NCBI GenBank assembly: GCA_964372445.1
Contig: CAYJQO010000009.1
Span: forward strand, 1 to 20,264
Origin: CAYJQO01 sp964372445
GTDB taxonomy: Bacteria > Patescibacteriota > Minisyncoccia > UBA6257 > GWB1-50-10
DNA: 20,264 nt
Direction of reading: 5' to 3'
Position numbers and translations under genes: made by a program. Positions within the stretch are counted from its first letter, which is position 1; the number at the start of each line of letters is the position of its first letter. Shown piece by piece: positions 4,532 to 13,545 of the stretch. The notes beneath the pieces were generated by a model, which was given only the letters and a program-made list of their open reading frames with translations, did no database searches and had not been told where the DNA came from.

Positions 4532-7500
4532 TTATGGCTGTGGCTCCGTGATCACCTGGGGCGTAGCTACGTCCTCCGTGGCAACTGCCACCTGGGGTTC
4601 CGGCTGTCTCCGAAACGGAGCGAGGGCTTCCTCTGGAATGGGATGGCGGCCGGTGCCGGCGGGGATAAGCTTGCCGATGATAACGTTCTCCTTCAATCCC
4701 CGGAGTGGATCAACTTTTGCTTCGATAGCAGCACGCACGAGCACGCGGCTCGTCTCCTGGAAGGAAGCAGCTGATAGGAAACTGGGGGAATCCAGGGCAA
4801 CGCGGGTGATGCCCAGAACCTTTACGACCGCCTTGGCGGGCTTCTTTTTGAGAGCTTTTATGGCTCGGTTGGTGGCAAGGAGGTGCGAACGCTCAACCAC
4901 ATCGCCAGGCATAAGATCCGTATCCCCGGGGTCCTGCACTGAAACCCGCGAGAGCATCTGCCTGACAATCACCCCGATATGCTTATCATGGATCGAGGCG
5001 CCTTCCGGCACGTAAATCCGTTGCACTTCGTTCACGATGTAATGCTCAACCGCTTCCAGGCCACGGTAGGCGAGCACCTCCCGAAGATCGAGCGAGCCCT
5101 CTGAGAGCGCCTGGCCCTGGGCAACCTTGTCGCCTACCTTCACGCTGAGTACGATGCCACTTAGCACGATATACTCATCGGTTGCACCTCGCCCCGATTT
5201 CACCTTCGCCGCGCTGTGCCGTACCTTGACCACGCGGAGGAGCCCCCGTTCCTCGATGTGTTCCACCACACCCTCACGCTTCACAAGCGGTGCCTTGCCC
5301 TTAGGTGGCCGAGCCTCGAATATTTCTTCCACGCGGGGCAATCCGTGGGTGATGTCGATACCCGCGACGCCCCCCACGTGGAACGTCCGGAGCGTCAGCT
5401 GCGTCCCCGGCTCACCGATTGACTGCGCCGCCACGATACCGACCGCTTCCCCGACCGCGATCGGTTTGTTCTTCGCAAGATCGAGCCCGTAGCAAGCGGC
5501 GCAGATCCCAGACAGCAACTTGCAGGCTATGGGTGACCGCACGCGCACCGCAACGATCTTCGAGCTATGAATTTGCTTTGCCGCATCACGGGATATAATT
5601 TCTCCCGCCCGTACGACTAGCTTCCGGTCAACTCGTATATCCTCGAGACAGGTTCTGGAGTAGAGCCGTTCCGCGAAAGAGCACCCGTACTCATCGCCCT
5701 CTTGTCGGTTCAGCGTGAACCCTTCTGTCGTGTCGCAATCCTCTGCTTCAATCAGTACGTCCTGTGCCGCGTCGACGAGCCGTCGCGTGAGGTATCCTGC
5801 CGATGCGGTCCTGAGCGCCGTATCGGTTGACCCCTTGCGTGCCCCGTGGGTTGCAATGAAGTACTCGAGCACGCGGAACCCCTCCTTGTATGAAGATTTG
5901 ATCGGAAGCTCGATGATCTCATTCTTCGGGTTCGAAACCAGCCCCTTCATGCCAATCATCTGATTGGGCTGCGACCAACTGCCACGCGCGCCAGAATCAA
6001 TGATGCTGTAGACGGGATTGTCCGTTGAGAGAGACTTCGACACTTCCGCGTTCACCCGTTCCCGAACCTCGTTCCAGATCCCGATCACACGCTCCTGGCG
6101 CTCCTTCGCGGTGAGCAATCCATCGCTGTACTGCTGCTCCACCTGGGCTACCTGCATCTCGCCATCTGCGATCGCTCCACGCTTCATGGGAAGAGAAACG
6201 GTATCGGCCATGCCCCAGGTAATGGCTGACTCGGTGGCGTACCGAAACCCGAGGTCTTTGATACGGTCGAGGTATGTCTGGGTCGCACCGATGCCGTACC
6301 GATCAATGATACGCGCGACCAGCTGTGATAGACGCTTCTTGTTGAGGTGTTCGTTCACGAAACCGAAATCTAGCGGGAGCACCTCGTTGAAGATAAGCCG
6401 TCCGTAGGTTGTCTCGGTAAGCACACCGGCTACCGGCACCTTTACGAGGGTATTGATGTCAATGAGGTTGTGTTCATAGGCGTGGGTTGTCTCGGATATA
6501 CTTGAGAACGATTTGCCTTCGCCACGGCTGCCCTCCTTCACCTTCGTCAGGAAGTAGCATCCTAGTACGACATCCTGGTTAGGCGTTACGATCGGATCTC
6601 CGTTCGCAGGCTTTGAGAGGTTTCGGCCTGCATCCATGAATGTCTTTGCTTCGTACTGCGCCTCTGCCGTGAGCGGGAGATGAACCGCCATCTGGTCGCC
6701 ATCGAAATCGGCGTTGAAAGCCGCGCAGACGAGCGGTGGAATTCTAATGGCAAGGTCCTCAATGAGCATCGGCTTGAATGCCTGGATTCCCAGTCGGTGC
6801 AGCGTGGGTGCCCGGTTCAGGAGCACCATCTTATTGGCGATCACCTCTTCAAGGATCGCCCATACCTCGGGAGGACCCTGCTCGATGAAACGGTTGGCTT
6901 GTTTGATGTTGTACGCAAGACCACGATCAATGATGCGGTTAATCACGAAGTGTCGGAAGAGTTCAAGGGCAAGCACCTTCGGCAAGCCGCACTCATTGAG
7001 CTTGAGCTCGGGGCCAACCACAATCACCGAACGGCCAGAGTAATCCACCCGCTTCCCAAGCAGGTTCTGGCGAAACCGGCCCTGCTTTCCCTTGAGCATG
7101 TCGGCGAGCGAACGGAGGGGGCGACGGCGCGTGGATAGGATCTGGCTCCCGAGACGAGCAGAGTTATCAATGAGCGCATCGACCGCTTCCTGGAGCATCC
7201 GCTTCTCATTCGTGATGATGACCTCCGGCGACCGGAGCTCGATTAGTTTCTTTAGCCGATTATTGCGGTTGATGACGCGGCGGTAGAGGTCGTTCAGGTC
7301 GGCGGTTGCGTACCGTCCGCCATCGAGCGCCACCATCGGTCGGAGGTCGGGCGGTAGCACCGGGACAACCGTCAGGATCATCCACTCGGGGCGCACATCG
7401 GCGTTGATCATCGATTGCACCAGCCGCAGGCGGCGGAACACCCGCCGGAGCCGGTTCTCATCCTTCACATCCTGGAGCTCAACCTTCAGTTTCTTCGCGA

Positions 7501-10500
7501 GCGTTTTCAGGTCGATGCCCTCAAGGATTTTCCGCAACGCGCCAGCACCCCGATCCGCTTCGAACACATCTCCGAAGTGCTCGGCGAGGGTAAAGTACTC
7601 CTGCTCCGATAAGATAAGCCCCGGGCGGAGAGCGCCCAGCACCTGGCGCATCTGCTCGGCGCGCTCGTCGAGCGATGCCACGTCGACACCCCGATCCTTC
7701 TTGAGCGACTTGAACTCTTGTGTGAGTGAATTGAGGGCGCGCTTCCGGCTTTCATCATTCACCCCGGTGACCACGTACGACGCGTAGTAGACAACCTTCT
7801 CCAGCTTCGGCACCGATATATCAAGGATGAGGCTTAACTTCGAGGGAACCGTTTTCATGAACCAGATGTGGGTAACCGGAGCCGCGAGGGTAATGTGCCC
7901 CATACGCTCGCGCCGAACAATGGCGCGGGTTACCTCGACGCTGCACTTCTCGCACACAATCCCCTTGTAGCGAATCTTCTTGTACTTGCCGCAGTAGCAC
8001 TCGTAGTCTTTTGTTGGACCAAAGATGCGCTCGGAGAAGAGGCCGTCTTTCTCCGGACGCTGCGTACGGTAGTTGAGCGTCTCCGGTTTCGTTACCTCAC
8101 CGTGCGACCACGAGAGGGCCTCCTCGGGGGACGCCAGCTTGATGCCGATCGATGTGATGTCACCGGCCTGTTCCATGGTACGCCTTGCGCCCGGCGTGTC
8201 GCCCTCCCCACCGTCAGATCCCTCACCGGCGGTGGTCACATGAAGATTGAGCGCCTTGAGTTCACTCACCAGTACGTTGAAAGACGCTGGCACGTTCGGC
8301 TTTTTGATCTCCTGCCCGCGTATGATCGCTTCAAACGCAGCCGAACGCCCGAATACGTCGTCAGACTTTATGGTAAGCATCTCCTGTAGCGTATGCGCCG
8401 CTCCGTACCCCTCGAGCGCCCACACTTCCATTTCTCCAAACCGCTGGCCACCGAGCTGCGCCTTACCGCCCAAGGGCTGCTGGGTGATGAGCGAGTACGG
8501 TCCGGTCGAACGCATATGAATCTTGTCCTCGACAAGATGGTTGAGCTTCATGACGTACATGTATCCGACGGTGATCCGTTCACGGAACCGGGCACCGGTC
8601 ATGCCGTCAAATAGGTCAAGCTTCCCGTCGGGTGGGAGCCCAGCCCGTACGAGCTCATTCCTGATATCCTCCTCGGACGCGCCAACAAAATTTGGCACGA
8701 CCGCTCGGTAGCCAAGCTTCTTAGCTGCAAGCCCGAGGTGGGTTTCTAAAATTTGGCCGATGTTCATACGGGAAGCAACACCAAGCGGATTGAGCACGAT
8801 ATCAATCGGCGTGCCGTCCGCAAGGTATGGCATATCCTCAACCGGTCGAACCTGTGAGATAACGCCTTTGTTCCCATGGCGACCGGCGAGTTTATCTCCC
8901 GCGCGGACCTTCCGGAGCTGGGCCACCTCAATCTGCACCTTCTTGATAATCCCGGGCTCGAGACGGTCTCCCTGGTCACGGGTGAATATTTTGATGCTGA
9001 TGATACGCCCCTGTCGCCCATTCGGGAGGGTAAGGGAAGTATCTTTCACATCACGCGCCTTCTCGCCGAATATAGCCCGGAGCAGTCGCTCCTCTGACGA
9101 GAGCTCTGACTCACCCTTCGGCGATATTTTTCCAACCAGTATGTCACCGGTGCGCACCTCCGCGCCGATGCGCACGATCCCCTCTTCATCCAAATTTCGA
9201 AGCTTGTCCTCTGCGACGTTGGGGATATCGGGCGTGGTGATCTCCGGACCAAGTTTGGTATCGCGCACGGAGCATATGAAGGTTTCTATGTACACAGACG
9301 TAAAAAGATCGTCACGCGCTACACGCTCCGATAGAATAATGGCATCCTCGAAGTTGCCACCACGCCACGGGATAAAGGCGACCAGTAGGTTCTGCCCGAG
9401 GCTCAGGACACCATGGGAGGTTGCCGGACCATCGGCAAGCAGCGCACCCTTCTTCACACGATCACCGACGCTCACCATGGGTCGCTGGGAGAGGCAGGTT
9501 GACTGGTTTGACCGTCGGAACTTCAGCAGCGAGAACTGTTGCACACCGGTGGCTGTTTTCAACGCAATGCCCCGCCCATCTGCCTCCGTGACCATACCAT
9601 CCTCCGGAGCCACGGTGACCTGCTCCGAATCGATCGCGGCTTTCTCCTCGAGGCCGGTGCCGACAAGTGGCACTTCAGCCCGAACCGACGGTACCGCCTG
9701 TCGCTGCATATTTGATCCCATCAAGGCTCGGTTTGCATCGTTGTGCTCCAGGAACGGAATCAACGCCGTAGAGACGCTAATGAGCTGGCTCGCGGAGACG
9801 TCAATAAGTTCAATGCGCTCCCGTTCGCAGGTCCCGGGGACCCCCTTCATCCGTGAGGGAACCATTGCCTCTGCGATGCGGCCCTGTTGATCCATGGCAA
9901 CATCCGCCTGGGCTATGGTATAGCGCTGCTCCTCGAACGCGTCGAGCCAGAGCACCTCGTCGGTAGCGGTGCCATCCTTCACCTTAAAGTATGGGGTTTC
10001 CAGGAACCCGAACTTGTTGAGCCGAGCAAAGTTCGCGAGGTAGCTCACGAGACCAATGTTTGCTCCCTCGGGCGTTTGAATGGGACAGATGCGCCCATAG
10101 TACGTCGGATGCACATCACGAACCTCGAAACCGGCCCGCTCCCGCGTCAGGCCACCGGGCCCCATGGCCGAGAGCCGCCGTTTGTGTTCCAGCTCAGCCA
10201 GCGGGTTCACCTGATCCATGAATTGCGAGAGCTGTGATGAAGAAAAGAAATCACGCACCACGGCGGTGAGGAGCTTATAGTTGACCAGCTGCACCGGATG
10301 CATATCCCGACGGTCAAGCGTCGACATGCGATCCTGAACTCCACGGCGGAGCCGGGCAAATCCCACACGCAACCGTGCCTGAACCAACTCCCCGACGGCT
10401 CGGATCCGACGGTTCGCAAGGTGATCCACGTCATCAGGTTCCGCATCCACATCGTGATTCAGCCGAATGATCTCCTGGATAATGGTGATGAGGTCTTCGA

Positions 10501-11368
10501 CGTCAAGCATCCCGCTCGATTTCTTGGAAAGGCCGAGTCGCTGGTTCAGTTTGAAGCGGCCGACGTGGCTCAGGTCGTAGCGATCAAAGCGGAAAAATAT
10601 CGACTCGATGAGCAACCGAGCATTCTCAGCCGTGGTGAGGTCACCCGGGCGGAGCCGCTGGTGGATACCAAGGAACGCTTCGTCAATCGTCTTCGCATCA
10701 TCCTTCTTGAGCGTTGCCTCCAGGTGGCGGATCTCACCTTGATCAATGTCAGCAAATACCTTCCGGATCGCCTCGTCGTCCTTGAGACCAAAGACGCGCA
10801 GGAGCTGGGTGATCGGAGCCTTACGTTTTCGGTCAATCTTCACACCGATGAACCCATCCGATTCGGTCTCAAATTCGAGCCAGGCACCACGGTTTGGGAT
10901 AACCTTGGCGCCAAAGAGCTTCTTGCCGCGGAACACGTTGGCGGTGAAGTATACCCCGGACGATCTGATCAGCTGGGAAATGACCACACGCTCGACACCG
11001 TTGATGATGAAGGTCCCGCGATTCGTCATCACGGGGAAGTCACCGAAGTAAACCTCTTGTGTCCGTACCTCCCGCGACTGCCGGTTCGTAAGCTTCAGGT
11101 TTACCCGGAGCGCCGCTTCGTACGTTTGATCCTTCTCCCTAGACTGCTGCTCATTGTGCTTTGGCTCGTCGAACTTATAGTTCAAAAAATGGAGCTCCAG
11201 CTCTTTGCCGGTGTGGTCTTTGATCGGCGAAATTTCATCGAAGAGCTCGCGCAGCCCTTGCTCGATGAACCAGCGGTACGATTCCCGTTGCACCTCGATC
11301 AGGTTCGGCTGGGTAAAGCTTGGGCCGTGGTAGCGTGAAAATATTTTTGGTTTCAGCTCCTGTGGCAT
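4532..11368 (-). CDS. rpoBC: Fused RNA polymerase beta-beta' subunit (RpoB-RpoC)
   Basis: One uninterrupted frame encodes both catalytic RNA polymerase subunits (2278 residues from ATG 11368; an in-frame GTG at 11410 is an alternative). Residues 1 to ~1045 are beta, with the rifampicin-pocket block SQLSQFMDQVNPL...HKRRLSAMGPGGL (about 10150-10240), GDKLAGRHGNKGV and the C-terminal clamp segment. A Gly/Asp/Glu-rich linker follows (about 8177-8240). Beta' then starts at a Met coded at 8176-8174. It has its N-terminal zinc site CYCGK...CEKC (about 7946-8002), the Mg-binding NADFDGD (6695-6715), a second zinc site EDCDT...GICAAC, and the trigger-loop segment VAAQSIGEPGTQLTLRTFH. All core motifs are present and large lineage inserts are absent. 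Fusions are known in Helicobacter and Wolbachia. The gene follows mltG by 52 nt and is probably transcribed with it. Confidence 0.95.
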   Translation of the reverse strand: MPQELKPKIFSRYHGPSFTQPNLIEVQRESYRWFIEQGLRELFDEISPIKDHTGKELELHFLNYKFDEPKHNEQQSREKDQTYEAALRVNLKLTNRQSREVRTQEVYFGDFPVMTNRGTFIINGVERVVISQLIRSSGVYFTANVFRGKKLFGAKVIPNRGAWLEFETESDGFIGVKIDRKRKAPITQLLRVFGLKDDEAIRKVFADIDQGEIRHLEATLKKDDAKTIDEAFLGIHQRLRPGDLTTAENARLLIESIFFRFDRYDLSHVGRFKLNQRLGLSKKSSGMLDVEDLITIIQEIIRLNHDVDAEPDDVDHLANRRIRAVGELVQARLRVGFARLRRGVQDRMSTLDRRDMHPVQLVNYKLLTAVVRDFFSSSQLSQFMDQVNPLAELEHKRRLSAMGPGGLTRERAGFEVRDVHPTYYGRICPIQTPEGANIGLVSYLANFARLNKFGFLETPYFKVKDGTATDEVLWLDAFEEQRYTIAQADVAMDQQGRIAEAMVPSRMKGVPGTCERERIELIDVSASQLISVSTALIPFLEHNDANRALMGSNMQRQAVPSVRAEVPLVGTGLEEKAAIDSEQVTVAPEDGMVTEADGRGIALKTATGVQQFSLLKFRRSNQSTCLSQRPMVSVGDRVKKGALLADGPATSHGVLSLGQNLLVAFIPWRGGNFEDAIILSERVARDDLFTSVYIETFICSVRDTKLGPEITTPDIPNVAEDKLRNLDEEGIVRIGAEVRTGDILVGKISPKGESELSSEERLLRAIFGEKARDVKDTSLTLPNGRQGRIISIKIFTRDQGDRLEPGIIKKVQIEVAQLRKVRAGDKLAGRHGNKGVISQVRPVEDMPYLADGTPIDIVLNPLGVASRMNIGQILETHLGLAAKKLGYRAVVPNFVGASEEDIRNELVRAGLPPDGKLDLFDGMTGARFRERITVGYMYVMKLNHLVEDKIHMRSTGPYSLITQQPLGGKAQLGGQRFGEMEVWALEGYGAAHTLQEMLTIKSDDVFGRSAAFEAIIRGQEIKKPNVPASFNVLVSELKALNLHVTTAGEGSDGGEGDTPGARRTMEQAGDITSIGIKLASPEEALSWSHGEVTKPETLNYRTQRPEKDGLFSERIFGPTKDYECYCGKYKKIRYKGIVCEKCSVEVTRAIVRRERMGHITLAAPVTHIWFMKTVPSKLSLILDISVPKLEKVVYYASYVVTGVNDESRKRALNSLTQEFKSLKKDRGVDVASLDERAEQMRQVLGALRPGLILSEQEYFTLAEHFGDVFEADRGAGALRKILEGIDLKTLAKKLKVELQDVKDENRLRRVFRRLRLVQSMINADVRPEWMILTVVPVLPPDLRPMVALDGGRYATADLNDLYRRVINRNNRLKKLIELRSPEVIITNEKRMLQEAVDALIDNSARLGSQILSTRRRPLRSLADMLKGKQGRFRQNLLGKRVDYSGRSVIVVGPELKLNECGLPKVLALELFRHFVINRIIDRGLAYNIKQANRFIEQGPPEVWAILEEVIANKMVLLNRAPTLHRLGIQAFKPMLIEDLAIRIPPLVCAAFNADFDGDQMAVHLPLTAEAQYEAKTFMDAGRNLSKPANGDPIVTPNQDVVLGCYFLTKVKEGSRGEGKSFSSISETTHAYEHNLIDINTLVKVPVAGVLTETTYGRLIFNEVLPLDFGFVNEHLNKKRLSQLVARIIDRYGIGATQTYLDRIKDLGFRYATESAITWGMADTVSLPMKRGAIADGEMQVAQVEQQYSDGLLTAKERQERVIGIWNEVRERVNAEVSKSLSTDNPVYSIIDSGARGSWSQPNQMIGMKGLVSNPKNEIIELPIKSSYKEGFRVLEYFIATHGARKGSTDTALRTASAGYLTRRLVDAAQDVLIEAEDCDTTEGFTLNRQEGDEYGCSFAERLYSRTCLEDIRVDRKLVVRAGEIISRDAAKQIHSSKIVAVRVRSPIACKLLSGICAACYGLDLAKNKPIAVGEAVGIVAAQSIGEPGTQLTLRTFHVGGVAGIDITHGLPRVEEIFEARPPKGKAPLVKREGVVEHIEERGLLRVVKVRHSAAKVKSGRGATDEYIVLSGIVLSVKVGDKVAQGQALSEGSLDLREVLAYRGLEAVEHYIVNEVQRIYVPEGASIHDKHIGVIVRQMLSRVSVQDPGDTDLMPGDVVERSHLLATNRAIKALKKKPAKAVVKVLGITRVALDSPSFLSAASFQETSRVLVRAAIEAKVDPLRGLKENVIIGKLIPAGTGRHPIPEEALAPFRRQPEPQVAVATEDVATPQVITEPQP

Positions 11369-11420
11369 GGGATGGGTGCGCGGCCGAGGCTCTGGTATGC
11401 CTCGCCGCACAAGGTAGCAG

Positions 11421-12497
11421 CTACTTCGCTAGGTACTTTGATTTCTTGGCGTTGTGCTCCGCCAGCGTCTTCGAGAACAGCGTCTGCTTGGTCAAGGGGA
11501 CGGAGAGGTAGTAGAGGTACGGACTGGCAATCGGGTTCAGTGCCGCCTTTAGCGCATCGACCCCTGGATTGGCAATCGGCGTGGGCGTCCACCCGAGCCG
11601 CTGGTACGTGTTGTATGGGGAAGACACTAAAGTATCGGAACGCACTATGGTTGGTTGCGGGCAATCTCGGTACTGGCCATCACATTTCACATAGCTCACG
11701 GTTGCATCCACCTGGAGCGGCATGCCCAGTTTCAGCCGCTTGAGGAGCAAGCCAGCCACCAGCTGCCGATCGCTGGACTCGGGAACCTCACGCTCGAGGA
11801 ATGATGCCAGGATGAGCCGATCGTACCAGTCTGAACCATCCATGAGGAGCGGCCATGCCTTCTCCTCGAAATTGCCAAGCATGGTCTCAACTACCTGCTG
11901 CGGCGAGGCACCGAATCCGAAGCGGTACGTGTCTGGGAAGAGGAATCCCTCGAGCGAGCTCACAGAGCTCAAGAACTTGTAGCGGCTGCCCAAGGGCTGC
12001 AGCTTGACGTCCGAGAGCGATTGCTCCCCCAGCACCCCGGCACGCACGAGGATGGTTTCGACATCTTTCGTCGTTAGCCCCTCGGGGATGGTTACCGTAG
12101 CTTCATTGCTACCACCGGTGGTCAATGTACGGACAATTTCCGGAATGCTCATCACAGACGAGAGCTGGTAGACACCCGGCTGGAACCGCTGTGCCTTACC
12201 GGTGATAAGCGCGTAGAGCTTGAACACGGCGATGGACTTGATGAGCGACGCACGGGAGAGCTGTGCGGCAATGGAGCGGAACCCGTCATTCTTGACAATC
12301 CTGAACTCAACCGTTGGCGCCGTCTGCCCCTCGGAGCTTGCATCCGCCCGCTGCTGGTCGATGGTCAGTGGCTGCAGGCCATAAAAAAAATAGGCAACGA
12401 GCACAAGTCCAACCAGAACCACGCCCAGGATAAAAAGCGAGCGAAAACTAACCTGCCCTCCTTGTTCAAGCCGAGGATTCAAGTTTAATATGTTCAA
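11421..12497 (-). CDS. mltG: Endolytic murein transglycosylase, MltG/YceG family
   Basis: This 358-residue protein has one N-terminal membrane segment (about 20-41) and a periplasm-facing YceG domain. Motifs are ASFLERE with catalytic Glu235, LQVDATVSY (261-269), SPYNTYQRLGWTPTPIANPG (293-312) and a C-terminal FSKTLAEHN. MltG cuts nascent glycan strands near the membrane and limits their length, which fits its overlap with rodA. The frame begins at TTG 12497, 32 nt inside the rodA 3' end. That codon overlaps the -10 box of the promoter at 12497-12525, so TTG 12485 is the better start for mRNA made from it. An AAGGAGG at 12457-12463 lies inside the gene without a canonical start at normal distance. 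Confidence 0.92.
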   Translation of the reverse strand: MNILNLNPRLEQGGQVSFRSLFILGVVLVGLVLVAYFFYGLQPLTIDQQRADASSEGQTAPTVEFRIVKNDGFRSIAAQLSRASLIKSIAVFKLYALITGKAQRFQPGVYQLSSVMSIPEIVRTLTTGGSNEATVTIPEGLTTKDVETILVRAGVLGEQSLSDVKLQPLGSRYKFLSSVSSLEGFLFPDTYRFGFGASPQQVVETMLGNFEEKAWPLLMDGSDWYDRLILASFLEREVPESSDRQLVAGLLLKRLKLGMPLQVDATVSYVKCDGQYRDCPQPTIVRSDTLVSSPYNTYQRLGWTPTPIANPGVDALKAALNPIASPYLYYLSVPLTKQTLFSKTLAEHNAKKSKYLAK

Positions 12498-13545
12498 TTA
12501 TACTAAAGAGGGTGGCTGTCGTCAAAAGGTTGGAGCCTCCATAGCTGAAGAACGGGAACGTGATGCCAACCACCGGCAGCAACCCAACGTTCGCCCCAAC
12601 GTTTATGAGCACATGAACGACAAGGTACAGCCCTCCCCCTACTATGATAAAGCGCGTAGAATTGTCCCTTGCCCGCAACCCTATCGCCATAAGCCTATAG
12701 AGGACTAGGAGAAATGTCAAGAGGAGCACGGTGCCGCCTAGGAGACCCCATTCCTCAATAAAAGCCGCGAAGAGGAAATCCGACTGTGTCTCGGGTAGGA
12801 AGTGTAACTGCGTTTGCGTTCCTGCGCCGTACCCCTTCCCCAGCCACCCAGCCGATCCAATCGCGATCTTTGATTGGATAATGTTGTAGTTCACGCCCAA
12901 GGGGTCACGTTCGGGGAACAGGAATCCGACAAGCCGATCTTTCTGGTACGGCCGTAGGAAGAAACCCCAGAGCAATGCACCAACCGCGATCACCACACCA
13001 ATGCCTATGAGCAACCGCCGCTTGTTCACCCCGCTCGAGATCAGAAAACCGAGCCAGAGCACCGCCACGATGAAGGCCGAACCGAAATCGGGGTGCACGG
13101 CGATGAGGGAGGCGGGGAGCAGGGTGTAGCCGAGCGTGGCGAGTATGTTCTGCCGCTGCCAGGCCGCCACGTAGCGACGGGAGAAGAAATGAGCGAAGAT
13201 GAGAATCAGCGCCAGTTTAGCCAGCTCGGACGGCTCAAACTGGAAACTGCCGACGAGGAGCCAGCTCTTTGTGCCGCGGACCTGCCCGCCCTGCAGGTTC
13301 GAAACGACGAGGAGCGCCACCGAGAGCCAGTAGAGCCCGAAGCGGAACCAGGTACGGCCTATGAGCCAGCGCCAGTCAACCTGGCTGCCGAAGAGGATGA
13401 TCGCGAACCCGAGCGCAAACCAGGTCGCCTGTTTGCCGAGGAGCGCCGGGCTCGCGCTGGAGAGCGCCACCAAGCTCGCCGCGGCCATGAGGCAGAGTGC
13501 TCCGAGGAGCGTCCAATCAAACCGCTTCCACCGACCCAGCCACAT
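12466..13545 (-). CDS. rodA: RodA/FtsW SEDS peptidoglycan glycosyltransferase
   Basis: This 359-residue polytopic membrane protein of the SEDS family polymerises lipid II into glycan strands for elongation. Visible signatures are GTKSWL (91-96), FEPSELAKL (103-111), HPDFGSA (151-157), the loop HFLPETQSDF (248-257) whose Asp256 corresponds to the functionally essential SEDS aspartate, and the C-terminal GITFPFFSYGGSN (327-339). RodA rather than FtsW is favoured by length and by the company of mreB and mltG. FtsW cannot be fully excluded. The ATG shares one base with the stop of the upstream membrane-anchored gene, so the two are probably translationally coupled. Confidence 0.9.
   Translation of the reverse strand: MWLGRWKRFDWTLLGALCLMAAASLVALSSASPALLGKQATWFALGFAIILFGSQVDWRWLIGRTWFRFGLYWLSVALLVVSNLQGGQVRGTKSWLLVGSFQFEPSELAKLALILIFAHFFSRRYVAAWQRQNILATLGYTLLPASLIAVHPDFGSAFIVAVLWLGFLISSGVNKRRLLIGIGVVIAVGALLWGFFLRPYQKDRLVGFLFPERDPLGVNYNIIQSKIAIGSAGWLGKGYGAGTQTQLHFLPETQSDFLFAAFIEEWGLLGGTVLLLTFLLVLYRLMAIGLRARDNSTRFIIVGGGLYLVVHVLINVGANVGLLPVVGITFPFFSYGGSNLLTTATLFSIIEHIKLESSA
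12497..12525 (-). promoter_or_regulatory. Near-consensus promoter inside the end of rodA, reading into mltG-rpoBC
   Basis: On the minus strand TTGACG (12520-12525), a 17-bp spacer and a perfect TATAAT (12497-12502) lie within the last codons of rodA. Transcription would start near 12490, just before TTG 12485 of mltG. This is the best promoter match in the window and probably feeds the RNA polymerase gene. Confidence 0.7.

Noticed and set aside
8760..9890. 376-codon rightward frame opposite rpoBC
   Set aside because: Ser/Arg/Pro-rich shadow of a highly conserved gene on the other strand; no family resemblance.
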